A stretch of 64,000 nt of DNA from Pseudarthrobacter sp. NS4 (lineage in GTDB: Bacteria; Actinomycetota; Actinomycetes; Actinomycetales; Micrococcaceae). Location: assembly GCF_024758005.1 (NCBI RefSeq), contig NZ_CP103288.1, forward strand, positions 62,001 through 126,000, written 5' to 3'. A model generated the notes under the pieces. That model had not been told where the DNA came from. It ran no database searches and saw only the letters and a program-made list of their open reading frames with translations. Within the stretch, counting starts at the first letter, position 1. Every line of letters begins with the position of its first letter. This document shows, piece after piece, positions 1-9,018 of this stretch. The translations under genes and the position numbers were made by a program.

Positions 1-787
1 GGACGTGTGCGCTGCACTGACCGGACGCGTTCCAAAATCAGGCCTGCACCTGAGCGAGAACCGACGCGGAACCCTTCTCGTGCACGTCCCGGATGTAGCC
101 GGTGCTGACCCAAGCTTCTATACCGTTTTGGGATACCTCATTGGGAAGCACGCCGCGGCGGATATTCCTGTAATCGAGGGAATCCGGCAAAAACCCTCTC
201 TTGAAGAGCTTAAGAGCCTCTGCGCGACGCTCGCCACCTCCGGGGCTGTCGGGATGTTTCATATGGTGGACGTGACACCGGAGGCCCCGACACTGGAGGC
301 TGCTCTTGGCAACGTCGAGCCGCAGCGCCGGTTCGACGTGACGAAGGACCAGCTTCGCCAAGTTTGGAACGAGCTATCAAGTGCTTCCAGTACCACTCTA
401 AGCATGGTGGCAATGGGAAGCCCACACGCGACCTTGGGCGACCTGGCCGAACTCAGGGCCCTTGTTAGTGGGAAGAAGAAGCACCCTCGCGTCGAGTTCC
501 TGATTACTACTAGCAGATTCGTGCGTGACCGAGCCCAAGAGCTCGGCATCGTGAAGGATTTGGAAGAGTTCGGAGTGCGGATCAGCACCGATACCTGTTT
601 ATGTATGTTCAATAGCAGCCGCGTTCCATCAGACGCTACCGGCATCATGACTAACTCCGGGAAGTTTGCGCACTATGGCCCAGGATTGATCAGTCGGGGA
701 ATTTACTTTGGCGCCGCAAAGGATTGCGTTGACTCGGCTATTGCCGGCAAGCCGGTCATTAGCGAACCTGGCTGGTTGCGGTCTTGA
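1..787 (+). CDS. acnX: Aconitase X (AcnX) catalytic domain, 5'-truncated by the window
   Basis: The 260 readable residues match the aconitase X family, whose characterised bacterial members dehydrate cis-3-hydroxy-L-proline to delta1-pyrroline-2-carboxylate. Visible family hallmarks are the ISTDTC stretch near residue 198, the NSSRVPSDATG block and the NSGKFAHYGPG block near residue 225. The first readable start-like codon is a GTG at position 5, but the frame is open to the window edge and the family is usually 400 residues or more. The gene is therefore cut by the window rather than starting here. Whether the small swivelling domain is fused or encoded separately cannot be seen. Its likely partners, pyrroline-2-carboxylate reductases and proline-degrading enzymes, lie at 27.7-36.7 kb. 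The family assignment is firm; the substrate is inferred from family and neighbourhood. Confidence 0.85.
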   Translation, partial: DVCAALTGRVPKSGLHLSENRRGTLLVHVPDVAGADPSFYTVLGYLIGKHAAADIPVIEGIRQKPSLEELKSLCATLATSGAVGMFHMVDVTPEAPTLEAALGNVEPQRRFDVTKDQLRQVWNELSSASSTTLSMVAMGSPHATLGDLAELRALVSGKKKHPRVEFLITTSRFVRDRAQELGIVKDLEEFGVRISTDTCLCMFNSSRVPSDATGIMTNSGKFAHYGPGLISRGIYFGAAKDCVDSAIAGKPVISEPGWLRS

Positions 788-1027
788 AAACCGTTGATAC
801 CTCACGCTGCAAGGGGGAGTTGTAACCGATGCGCCGCAGTTAGGCCATTCGGACAGGATTGCAGTAGACAGCCATGCAACTTAAATAAGCTGGCTATGCC
901 GGTTCAAGGCCCCTAGACGATAGGGGGTAAAGAGGATCCGGGCCGGTCGTGGGGCCTGCTTCGGTCCTTCTATGTCATTGCAATCCCCGGCCGCCACGTT
1001 CCTTCTGCCACACCGGACTCAGGCCTG

Positions 1028-1633
1028 TCATGCTGGCGGCTTCCTCCAGACCCGGACCGCGGCGACCAGTGCATCGTGGCCCAGTACAGGTTCTTCATCC
1101 GGTCCAGGAATCAGGACATGGAACGGTTCCAATGTAGTGCCGTCTTTCAGCTCTACGGTCCCCGCAAGTACCACGACAGCCACGGGACCGCGTCCGGCCC
1201 CGACAAGGAATGGGGCCCTAATCTGCAGCATTTCAATCGAACCGCCGCAGACTTCCCGCCTCGTCATGAGGTTCAGGTTTCGGGTAGGGCCCTGAATGAC
1301 TTCCACGGCGACGTCCGCCTCGCCGGCGAAAACAGCACGGGAACCCAACGCGAGCTGCCGCGGCCGGCCGTCAATGATCATCTTCAAAGAGCCCTTGGTT
1401 CCCATCAGGAAATGGCGGTCGACTCCCGGCAGCGATGAAAACGGGCCGCTTTCGACAATGTCAGCGAGGCTTAAGCGCCAGTCGAAGTCCGCGTACCCGG
1501 CACCCTGCGGTGCTAGGGCGATCTCGCGGGTGATTCCACCACCATTTTTCCAGTGCACCGGCGGAAGCAGAGAGGCGTAGAGCACCGACCGGACGGCGCC
1601 GGTGGTGCTTCCTGAGGAATTGGATCCAGGCAT
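1028..1633 (-). CDS. hutD: HutD/Ves-family cupin protein
   Basis: This 201-aa protein belongs to the HutD (DUF886) family, double cupin-fold proteins often found with histidine or other amino acid catabolic genes and thought to act as ligand-sensing or governor proteins rather than classical enzymes. Recognisable features are WKNGGGITREI near the N-terminus, the DFDWRLSLADI motif, FSSLPGVDRHF, and a C-terminal cupin strand region. I chose the ATG at 1633 because a GAAAGG ribosome site lies seven bases upstream; a TTG 15 bases further upstream is also open. It sits alone on the minus strand downstream of the large decarboxylase. No hut genes are visible, so its partner pathway here is unknown. 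Confidence 0.8.
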   Translation of the reverse strand: MPGSNSSGSTTGAVRSVLYASLLPPVHWKNGGGITREIALAPQGAGYADFDWRLSLADIVESGPFSSLPGVDRHFLMGTKGSLKMIIDGRPRQLALGSRAVFAGEADVAVEVIQGPTRNLNLMTRREVCGGSIEMLQIRAPFLVGAGRGPVAVVVLAGTVELKDGTTLEPFHVLIPGPDEEPVLGHDALVAAVRVWRKPPA

Positions 1634-1883
1634 CGTGCAGCCTTTCAATTGTCGGAGTTTGGTGCCGTCGAGGAAGCGGTTGCTATCGGGGCTGCCAGAA
1701 AGGGGATGCCCGGCAGTGGCGACGCCGGGTTTCCTGATTGCCCGACACGACCGTTTGTCCTGCCCGTTACGGCACTGATCAGGAACCTACATGTTGAACA
1801 GGACACGGGTCCGGCGGGAGTCTTCGGAGGGTCCGTGGTCTGATGAGGCGCAATTGTTCGCCGGGTATGATCGGCGGCGACCA

Positions 1884-4640
1884 TCAGTCCTCCGTAAGGT
1901 TTTTCGCGGACTCCGGTGTCATTACGCGGAAGCCGAATTCATGGTCGTAACCGTGGATCTCCCTGGTATCCAGTGCTGACATGAAGTCGAGGATCCCGGG
2001 TGTGATGGTTTGGCCAGGCACGAGAATGGGGAACCCGGGCGGATAGGGGGTAACGAAGCCGGCCGATATAACTTCTTCGCCTGCTTCGAGCCTCTGTCCG
2101 ATGTCTGTGGCCGAAAGGTACTCGGTTGCGCCGGTTTCGTAAGTGTCGAAATAAGCGGCTCTGAGGTCGCCGTCCGGCGTCTCGGGATGGCAGCGGTACC
2201 TTTCGGCAAAGTGGGAAAAGTCCGGTAGGGCCGGGGGAGCGGTGGTGAGCCTCAGGACCCGTGATGCCCGGGCTTCGGTTGCCCGGGGGCTAAGGGCTCG
2301 TTGTTCCTCTTCAAGGGCTTCGGCGAGCTTAACCAGGACCTCGATGAGGTAGGCCACCGAACTACGTGACGTGCCGATGTTGGTCATGAAGAGCACGCTG
2401 TTCCGGGAGGTCTTGTTGATCTGGATGCCGAACCGGTCCATCAGATGCGTGTGCTTGAATGTGTCACCGTCGATGCCGGTGAGCCCGATATAGAGAGTGA
2501 GCCGGCTTGGGTCAACGACGAATTCGTCCCGCCGCCAGGCTTCGTCCATGGCTGCCAGTCCCTCACGGAGGGGGTTTTCGTAGCTTGTTTCCCTGTATTG
2601 GCCGGGAACCAGCTCGGCGGTGGAGAGGATGCGGAAGTACTTCTTCAGGAGGCGGTGCTGACTCACGGCTTCAGTGATGCTGATCGCGAGGTCGGCTTGT
2701 TTCTGGACCAGTTCAAAGCCTTCGAACTCCGCCTGGCGCCGTCCGATGTCCAGGGAGGCCAGGATTTGGTAGTTCGGTGAGGTCGACGTGTGGGTCATGT
2801 AGGCCTCGCGGAACGCCTCTTCGTTCAGGCGGCTGAAGTCTTGGTCGTAGACATGGATCATGGACCCCTGCCGAAGGGATGTCAGTGTCTTATGTGTGGA
2901 CTGGGTCGCGTAGACGCGCAGGCGTGCCTGCTGAGGATCCGGGATAAGTCGCGTTGTCAGCCACAGGTCATCATTGATTGGTGCGTGAGTCTCCGGGTCG
3001 AACAGATCCGTGCGCTGCTGTTCGTACCGGGCTGCGTAGCCAGGATCCCGGAACATGGCTTCGAGTTTGCGCGCGGATGTCATCGCGGTGCGGCGCCGGT
3101 ACACGGGGTGGAAACCGGCGAACGCGAACCAAGCTTCGTCCCAGAGGAACACCAGGTCGGGTTTTATGGCGAGGCATTCGCTCATGACGCGTTCGACGTC
3201 GTACACGATTCCGTCGAAGGTGCAGTTGGTCAGGGCAATCATCTTAACCTGATCCAGCCTTCCGGCCCGGCGGTAGTCGAGCAACATTTTCTTGATGCTG
3301 GACAGGGGAACGGCCCCGTAAAAGGAGTACTCGTCCAACGGGTAGGAATCGAGGTAGGCGACTCTGGCCCCTGCCAGCATGAGTGCGTAGTGGTGGGATT
3401 TGTGGCAGTTGCGGTCCACGAGCACGACGTCTCCGGGTTTCACAATGGACTGGTGCACGATTTTGTTGGCGGTCGAGGTGCCATTAGTGACGAAGAAGGA
3501 TTTCTGCGCCCCGAAGGCCCGGGCCGCAAGAGTCTGGGCTTCTTTGATGGAGCCGTGCGGGTCCAGCAGAGAATCCAGACCGCCGGAGGTCGCCGACGTC
3601 TCGGCGAGGAACAGGTTCAGGCCGTAGAACTCGCCCATGTCGCTGATCCACTTCGAGTTCACGACGGATCCCCCGCGCGAGAGGGGGAGGGCATGGAAGA
3701 CGCCGGCCGGTTTCCTGCTGTGGCTCTGCAACGCCGTGAAAAACGGCGTTTCGTAGCGGTCGTTGATTCCCCGGAGCAGGGACAGATGCAGTTCAAGACT
3801 GTCAGCCCTGAGGAATATGCGGCGGAAGCGCCGGGTCAGTGACCCGGCGAGTTTCTCGATGGCGACGCCGGCAACAAGGTAGAGATCCAATTCCGGCCGC
3901 AGCCCTGCCAACTTGTCGGCAAGCATCAGGATTCGCTGGATCGGCCGGAGGGGATCGAGGTCCTCGCCGGCGAACGCAGCCAGGAATTGACGCAGATCCG
4001 GGCCCAGTGGATGCCCGGAGGCAGTACAAAAACCCGGCCGGATAATGCAGGCTTGGATATCGGGATTCAGCAAGATCGCGACCAGGGCGTCCTCAAAGCT
4101 GGGGACAACGTTTACTTCGTAGTCAAAGGCGTCGCCTTGGCGGCGCTGGCGGCGCATCTCAGCGCGAAGGGCCTCGCTCTCTTCCACAGGGCAATCGTCG
4201 ATAACGAGCACTTCGAATTTGGGCTTTAGCCGGCCGCGGGAGGGTTCGTCTCCAGTGACGGTCTGTTCGCCTTCTTCCGGTATGAGGGCATTGCCTTCCT
4301 CGATGCTGTGCGGGGACCTCTTGATGCCGCGCTTGACGTTTTCGACGATCTCAAAGGCATCCTTGTACTCGCCGGCCTCCATCTTGGTGCGCAGGTCGCT
4401 GACCTGTTGGAGGCCGGGAAATGCCCAGTAGGGCTCGATGGCTTCGAGTAATTGAAGCAATCGGCGGATTTCGCTGTGGAGATGAATGCCGGCGGCGCCG
4501 CCCGGGGCGGGCGTGACAAGCTGCTTGGCGGCATAGGAAAGGAAATCCCAAGTGTCGATCCGGAAGCGCCATGCGCTGCTCGGTGTTCCTACCTGTAAAT
4601 TCTCAAGGATGTTCTGCGGCATTATTCGGTTCAATCTCAC
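1884..4640 (-). CDS. Large Orn/Lys/Arg decarboxylase family PLP enzyme
   Basis: A 918-aa fold-type I PLP decarboxylase of the ornithine/lysine/arginine group, expected to remove CO2 from a basic amino acid to give putrescine, cadaverine or agmatine. The first 140 residues are a helical stretch without a recognised domain. Residues about 140-290 form a response-regulator-like wing (LVIDDCP at 145). The PLP core follows, with FFVTNGTST at 382, DEAWFAF at 501 and the Schiff-base lysine at about 584 in STHKTL. The C-terminal decarboxylase domain ends the protein. It is longer than the roughly 710-750 residues of inducible enterobacterial enzymes because of the N-terminal extension. The start may be GTG 4640 or ATG 4622; neither has a strong ribosome site. 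Substrate cannot be read from the sequence. Confidence 0.85.
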   Translation of the reverse strand: MRLNRIMPQNILENLQVGTPSSAWRFRIDTWDFLSYAAKQLVTPAPGGAAGIHLHSEIRRLLQLLEAIEPYWAFPGLQQVSDLRTKMEAGEYKDAFEIVENVKRGIKRSPHSIEEGNALIPEEGEQTVTGDEPSRGRLKPKFEVLVIDDCPVEESEALRAEMRRQRRQGDAFDYEVNVVPSFEDALVAILLNPDIQACIIRPGFCTASGHPLGPDLRQFLAAFAGEDLDPLRPIQRILMLADKLAGLRPELDLYLVAGVAIEKLAGSLTRRFRRIFLRADSLELHLSLLRGINDRYETPFFTALQSHSRKPAGVFHALPLSRGGSVVNSKWISDMGEFYGLNLFLAETSATSGGLDSLLDPHGSIKEAQTLAARAFGAQKSFFVTNGTSTANKIVHQSIVKPGDVVLVDRNCHKSHHYALMLAGARVAYLDSYPLDEYSFYGAVPLSSIKKMLLDYRRAGRLDQVKMIALTNCTFDGIVYDVERVMSECLAIKPDLVFLWDEAWFAFAGFHPVYRRRTAMTSARKLEAMFRDPGYAARYEQQRTDLFDPETHAPINDDLWLTTRLIPDPQQARLRVYATQSTHKTLTSLRQGSMIHVYDQDFSRLNEEAFREAYMTHTSTSPNYQILASLDIGRRQAEFEGFELVQKQADLAISITEAVSQHRLLKKYFRILSTAELVPGQYRETSYENPLREGLAAMDEAWRRDEFVVDPSRLTLYIGLTGIDGDTFKHTHLMDRFGIQINKTSRNSVLFMTNIGTSRSSVAYLIEVLVKLAEALEEEQRALSPRATEARASRVLRLTTAPPALPDFSHFAERYRCHPETPDGDLRAAYFDTYETGATEYLSATDIGQRLEAGEEVISAGFVTPYPPGFPILVPGQTITPGILDFMSALDTREIHGYDHEFGFRVMTPESAKNLTED

Positions 4641-4837
4641 TTAGTCGTGTCTGCCTCGTTGCAGGACGGACTGTCGAAGTTCCAGGGATGTGCCGGATGC
4701 GGCACTGGGTCGGCGTCCACGGCAGCGCTCAGGTGGGGCTAGCCCAGTGACTGCCCGCCTTGGTTATGGCTTGAGCAGGCCGTGGGCGGCTGCCACCCAC
4801 GGACCTGTCCGCTGCCCTTATCAGAATGGTCGGGAGG

Positions 4838-6103
4838 CTAAGGCAGCTCAGCATGGCTGGTCTCGGTTGGCCGGACCAGCCCTTCCAGCGCCTCGGCCAG
4901 GGCGTGCGCGCCGGCCTCGGCGTCGTCATTTTCCACGTGTTCTTCGGGTGAGTGGGATATTCCACTGGGGTTTCGGACGAAGAGCATTGCGGTAGGAAGG
5001 ACCTCGGACAGGACGCCAGCGTCGTGGCCTGCCCCGGTATCCAGAACGGGGGCATCCGGGAGAATTACTTGAAGCCTGTCTTTGAGCTGGCGGTCAAAGT
5101 GGACCGTCCTGCTCAAGGACTCCTCGCGCAGTTCAACGGAGCATCCTTCTTCGGCTGACAGAGCCTGGGAGCGGGTGAGAATGTCCTCGATCACGGCTGC
5201 GGTGACGGCGTCGTCCGGGTGCCGGACATCGAGCCACAAGTCAACACGGGAGGCGATGACGTTTGTGCCGCCCGGCACAGGCTGGACCCTTCCGACGGTT
5301 GCCCGTGCCTGCGGGTGGCCTTTGGCGCTTTCGCGGATGGCGATGATGATTCTGGCGGCGGCAATCATCGGGTCTTTCCGGTCTTCCATCAGGGTCGTTC
5401 CGGCGTGGTTGCCCTGGCCGTAAACGGACAGCTTCCACCGCCCGTGGCCAAGGATGGAGGATCCGATAGCCACTGACCTGTCGAGGTCGATCAGGCCGCG
5501 GCCCTGCTCAACGTGGAGTTCGACGAATGCGCCGATCTTGGACAAGGTTTCGGTATCCTGGCCGATGAACCGAGGGTCCAGTCCGTTGGCAGCTGCAGCT
5601 TCAGCGAAGGTGGTCCCGTCCTGATCGCGCAGGTTGCGTGCCTTGTCCGGGTCGATGGCGCCGGTCATCAGCCGGGACCCAAGGCACGCGACTCCAAAGC
5701 GGGAGCCCTCCTCTTCGGGAAAGACAGCTATGGCGATGGCGCGCGGCGGAGCGCTCATCCGGCCGCGGAGAATGTCCAGGGCAACCAAGGCCGATGCCAC
5801 ACCGAGGGGGCCGTCATAGGGCCCGCCGCCTGGTACGGAGTCCAGATGGCTTCCTGTGACCAGGGCGTCGTCCCGATCGCCGGAGGCGGTGTCCCACCAC
5901 GCCCAGATCACGCCATTACGGTCGTGCTCGACCGAAAGTCCGCGCTTGGTGGCCTGCTCGATGAACCAGGAGCGCAGATCCAGTTCAGCGGTAGAGTACA
6001 CCGGCCTTGTATAACCGCCCCGTTGGGGATCGGTTCCGGTCGAGGAGATCTGATCCAGGAGACCGGCCACTGATACGGTTTGGAGAGAGGGGTTGACGTT
6101 CAC
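4838..6103 (-). CDS. M20-family amidohydrolase (allantoate / N-carbamoyl-amino acid hydrolase type)
   Basis: A 421-aa zinc peptidase-like amidase of the allantoate amidohydrolase, ureidoglycolate and N-carbamoyl-L-amino acid hydrolase group, cytosolic and acting on ureido or carbamoyl amides. Metal-ligand motifs are visible: GSHLDSVPGGGPYDGPLG, the Glu pair in PEEEGSRFG, ELHVEQG and a C-terminal HSPEEHV histidine. A lid domain lies between about residues 210 and 320. GTG 6103 is preferred because AAAGGA precedes it by five bases; an upstream ATG at 6130 lacks a ribosome site. It begins 33 bases after the stop of the upstream flavin oxidase gene, so the two are probably co-transcribed. The exact substrate is not determined. 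Confidence 0.8.
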   Translation of the reverse strand: MNVNPSLQTVSVAGLLDQISSTGTDPQRGGYTRPVYSTAELDLRSWFIEQATKRGLSVEHDRNGVIWAWWDTASGDRDDALVTGSHLDSVPGGGPYDGPLGVASALVALDILRGRMSAPPRAIAIAVFPEEEGSRFGVACLGSRLMTGAIDPDKARNLRDQDGTTFAEAAAANGLDPRFIGQDTETLSKIGAFVELHVEQGRGLIDLDRSVAIGSSILGHGRWKLSVYGQGNHAGTTLMEDRKDPMIAAARIIIAIRESAKGHPQARATVGRVQPVPGGTNVIASRVDLWLDVRHPDDAVTAAVIEDILTRSQALSAEEGCSVELREESLSRTVHFDRQLKDRLQVILPDAPVLDTGAGHDAGVLSEVLPTAMLFVRNPSGISHSPEEHVENDDAEAGAHALAEALEGLVRPTETSHAELP

Positions 6104-6136
6104 GGCGTTCCTTTGAAAGCTGGACGGCATCGGCAG

Positions 6137-7288
6137 TTAGTGGGTGGCTGGTTGGCTGCGGACGCCGACCCGGAATTCCTCGGGCACCGGGGCGGCCCCG
6201 GTGGCAAGATCCGCGGCGAACTGGCCGATGAGGGGCGCGAACTTGGCGCCGTGACCGGAACACGGGGAGACCACGGTGATGTTTTCTGCCTTGTCGATAA
6301 TGAAATCTTCCGTCGGGGTGTTCGTGAACAGGCACGTCGTCTCCGCGTAGGGTTCCGGAACCAGTCCAGGCAGGTACTCCTTGACGTAGTCGATGACGCG
6401 CTGCCGGTTTGCCGGGTCGATGCGGCCGTCCTGCGCGGACGCGGACGGAAGAATTTTCCCGCCGTTGTATTCGGCAACTTTCTGCCCGCGCCACTCCGCG
6501 TCGCGGCCGCCGGGCAGTCCGTAGGTCTGGATCCCTTCCCGCTTGTGGATGAAAGTGGGCCAGTTCTCCGCCGGCTCGGGCGAGCCGTCCTTATAGGGGA
6601 AGTGGTAGGCCTGCTCCTGCCTGACGTGGATGCGGGGAACCTGTGCCAGGAAGGCTTCCGGCAGGGACAGGTTGCCCAGCAGGTCCGGGAGCCAGCCGCC
6701 TGCACTGACGATGATGTTCTCTGCTTCGAGCTGCCGGCCGTCTGCCGAATGCACCGTATACGCCTTGCCGGAGGGCCGCAGGGCGCTGACTTCCCAGCCT
6801 GTCTCCAGTTGGGCGCCCTCGGCGACGGCCAGGTCAACCATCGCCGTTACCGTCGTTTCCGCGTCGATGACTCCCGCCCCGGGGTGCCACAGCACGTTGG
6901 TGTCGAAGGCAATCTGAGACCAGCGGGAGCGGGCTTCGTCGGCGGAGAGCAACTCGTGCTCCACACCATTAGCCGCCAGAACCGACGCAAGCCGCTCCGG
7001 CTGACGGGTCGATCCATAATCAACGGCACCGGTGGGCGTGATGAGCTGCTTGCCACTTAGACGGGCCAGCTCATCCCATCCAACCTTTGACTCCACAACG
7101 AGGCGGGTGTAGAAGTCTTCGGGGTAGGCGTACCGGAAAATGCGTGCCGAGCCGTGGGAGCTGCCGGCATGGTTCGCTGGCACAGACCGCTCCAGAATGG
7201 TCACTTCATGTCCTTGCGAGGCCAGTTGCCACGCTGTGGCCGCCCCGGCAAGACCGGCACCAACGACGACGTATTTGGAGACTGTCAT
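6137..7288 (-). CDS. DAO-family FAD-dependent amine/amino acid oxidase (sarcosine oxidase-like)
   Basis: A 383-aa flavoprotein of the DAO superfamily, the group of monomeric sarcosine oxidase, N-methyltryptophan oxidase and D-amino acid oxidases, which oxidise C-N bonds of secondary or primary amines. The N-terminal Rossmann motif VVVGAGLAGAATAWQLA, the acidic end of the second strand (ILERS) and the GSSHGSARIFRYAY block typical of the sarcosine oxidase group are visible. The C-terminal SPCSGHGAKFAPLIG completes the FAD site. It is divergent from the LysR gene at 7447 and probably heads an operon with the M20 amidase. A D-hydroxyproline or N-methylproline substrate would suit the context but is inference. 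Confidence 0.82.
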   Translation of the reverse strand: MTVSKYVVVGAGLAGAATAWQLASQGHEVTILERSVPANHAGSSHGSARIFRYAYPEDFYTRLVVESKVGWDELARLSGKQLITPTGAVDYGSTRQPERLASVLAANGVEHELLSADEARSRWSQIAFDTNVLWHPGAGVIDAETTVTAMVDLAVAEGAQLETGWEVSALRPSGKAYTVHSADGRQLEAENIIVSAGGWLPDLLGNLSLPEAFLAQVPRIHVRQEQAYHFPYKDGSPEPAENWPTFIHKREGIQTYGLPGGRDAEWRGQKVAEYNGGKILPSASAQDGRIDPANRQRVIDYVKEYLPGLVPEPYAETTCLFTNTPTEDFIIDKAENITVVSPCSGHGAKFAPLIGQFAADLATGAAPVPEEFRVGVRSQPATH

Positions 7289-7416
7289 GTGAAGACTTTC
7301 TGCTGAGCGGATCCTCGGTGATCCTGCCGGATGGTGGATTTGGCCCCGCCCGAGGCGGTGGGTCTATTCCAGTTAGCCACCAGCCGCACCACCGCGTCCA
7401 ATATCTTTTAGCTGCA

Positions 7417-7441
7417 GATTATTAGCGAATCAGCAATAATC
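7417..7441. promoter_or_regulatory. Candidate LysR operator between divergent genes
   Basis: An imperfect inverted repeat, GATTATTAGC then GCAATAATC with a 6-base gap, lies in the 158-base divergent region five bases before the LysR start. Its AT-rich T-N11-A-like form and position fit autoregulation plus control of the flavin oxidase operon. Confidence 0.5.
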
Positions 7442-7446
7442 GAAAG

Positions 7447-8355
7447 ATGGAACTGCGACAATTGCGCTATTTTCTCGCCGTAGCGGAAGAGCTGCACTTC
7501 GGCCGTGCAGCGGAGAAACTGCATATGTCCCAGCCGCCCCTCACGGTTCACATCCACCGCCTCGAGAAAGAGCTCGGCGCGAAGCTGTTTGACAGGTCGA
7601 CACGCAGAGTATCCCTGACCCCCATGGGGGAGTCGTTCCACAACCGGGTCAAGGCAGTGCTGGAGGACCTGGAGGACGCCGTTGCGGAAATTCATGATGT
7701 AGGCAGCGGGCGACGGGGCCGATTGCGCGTCGGCTTCGTCAGTTCGGCGAGCTATACCGTCATTCCTGAAGCGGTGAGGCGGTTCCGGGAACTTCAACCT
7801 CGGATCGACCTCGTGCTGCGCCCCCTGACCAGTGGCGAACAGGTGGACGAATTGTTTGAGGACGCCCTGGACCTGGGGCTGATCCGGGACCCCGAGCCTG
7901 CCCCCGGGTTGACGCTGGAGCCGCTGCTTACAGAAAATCTGGTAGCCGTCATTCCGGAAAGACACCCCTTGGCCCTGCGTCAGGAGATCGTGCCCGAGGA
8001 CCTGGCGGAGGAAGGGCTGATTCTTTTCCCCTACCGCCTGATGCCCGGATTCGTCTCGCAGGTTCTGAGAATTTTCGCGTCGGGAGGTCGCAGACCCACC
8101 GTGGTACAACAGGCAATCCATCAGGAGACCGTGGTGGGACTTGTCGCGGCAGGCTTGGGCATCTCCATCCTCCCGGAGTCCATATCGCGGTTCCAGATGG
8201 CAGGGATTGTCATCCGGCCGATCACGACCGGCCCCAAAACCTCACTGCTGATAGCGCAGGCAGGCCGACCTGCCCCGGCTGCGGCACAGTTCGTAGCGTG
8301 CCTGCACGAGGCAGTGACTGCTGCCGCCGCGGCTGAACCGATACCGGAGGCGTAG
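7447..8355 (+). CDS. LysR-family transcriptional regulator
   Basis: A 302-aa LTTR. The N-terminal winged helix-turn-helix spans residues about 1-60 (MELRQLRYFLAVAEELHFGRAAEKLHMSQ region followed by the TVHIHRLEKELG recognition part). The C-terminal substrate-binding fold starts near residue 90 (RLRVGFVSSASYTVIP). It is transcribed divergently from the flavin oxidase and M20 amidase genes, the usual arrangement for a LysR activator and its target, with a dyad just upstream. The inducer is unknown. Confidence 0.92.
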   Translation: MELRQLRYFLAVAEELHFGRAAEKLHMSQPPLTVHIHRLEKELGAKLFDRSTRRVSLTPMGESFHNRVKAVLEDLEDAVAEIHDVGSGRRGRLRVGFVSSASYTVIPEAVRRFRELQPRIDLVLRPLTSGEQVDELFEDALDLGLIRDPEPAPGLTLEPLLTENLVAVIPERHPLALRQEIVPEDLAEEGLILFPYRLMPGFVSQVLRIFASGGRRPTVVQQAIHQETVVGLVAAGLGISILPESISRFQMAGIVIRPITTGPKTSLLIAQAGRPAPAAAQFVACLHEAVTAAAAAEPIPEA

Positions 8356-8583
8356 CGAAAAGCATCGGCGTCCTATTGCCGGCGTTGGAGCGAGTCCCCT
8401 GGATCCAGCAGGAGACCACTTCTCCGGCTGTCAGCACCAGGGCGTCCGGGCCCTCCTTCCTGCCTCCCTGCAAAATGAGGGTGCACCGAACCAGGTGCGG
8501 CGGGACACCGGAGTCCTTCCACAGCCGGCCCTCCTGCGGGAGGCCGCTGAGTGGGCTGCCCCGGAAATTTTTCTTTTAAGCCG

Positions 8584-8612
8584 TTGCGTGATATGTGATC
8601 ACAAAGTAGGCT
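8584..8612 (+). promoter_or_regulatory. Promoter with TGTGATCACA operator (regulon site 1)
   Basis: TTGCGT at 8584-8589, a 17-base spacer and TAGGCT at 8607-8612 form a plausible promoter. The perfect palindrome TGTGATCACA occupies 8594-8603 inside the spacer, preceded by TGATA. It lies 93 bases before the Cys-rich peptide gene. The rest of the gap from 8356 to 8704 shows no gene. Confidence 0.6.
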
Positions 8613-8704
8613 TGAACTAGCAGACCACGCAAGCTAAGAAATCCACATATTGCCGCTGCTGCCAAGGCGGAACCCCTACCCGAGCCAACCTAAGGAAGAT
8701 TGCC

Positions 8705-8899
8705 ATGAAGAAAGTGGCATCAGTGAACGCGAACACCAGCACGATTCTTCTCGAAAATCCCCGCCCGGCTGTGGTGCCCGGTGCGTTGCTGGTGCAGGAG
8801 GTTGGGTGCTGTGGGGAGTTCTCCCTGGATTGCCCGTATTGCTGGAGTTCCGATGCTGGGTCTCCGGTCCAGGACATCCAGTACGCCAACCTCTACTAA
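8705..8899 (+). CDS. Orphan 64-aa Cys-rich peptide, RiPP-precursor-like
   Basis: A 64-aa peptide with a perfectly placed AAGGAAG ribosome site seven bases before the ATG and GC-rich third codon positions, so likely translated. The first ~33 residues are leader-like (many Asn, Pro and Val, ending PGALLVQEV). The remainder holds GCCGEFSLDCPYCW, with four cysteines in twelve residues, then SSDAG and a polar tail ending in YANLY. There is no signal peptide or membrane segment. It has its own promoter containing the TGTGATCACA site shared with the catabolic genes. I do not recognise the family. The shape recalls precursors modified by thioether-forming or cyclising enzymes, but no such maturase is visible in the window. 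It could instead be a small metal-binding protein. Confidence 0.6.
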   Translation: MKKVASVNANTSTILLENPRPAVVPGALLVQEVGCCGEFSLDCPYCWSSDAGSPVQDIQYANLY

Positions 8900-9018
8900 T
8901 TCCTCCTCGGGCATTCTCTGTGCCTGGTTGCTGCAGAGCGGCGCCGGATAAGCAGACCGGTAAGAGTCACAACAGATTTGTCTTTCCACTTCTCGTCTAC
9001 CTCGAAAGAGCCAGCGAA

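Noticed and set aside
2790..3842. 350-aa plus-strand open frame inside the decarboxylase gene
   Set aside because: Antisense shadow caused by high-GC codon use; no ribosome site and no protein-like motifs.
8705..8899. Mycofactocin precursor (MftA)
   Set aside because: The LLVQEV stretch is slightly similar to the MftA C-terminal region, but the peptide does not end in the conserved IDGMCGVY and no mft genes are present.
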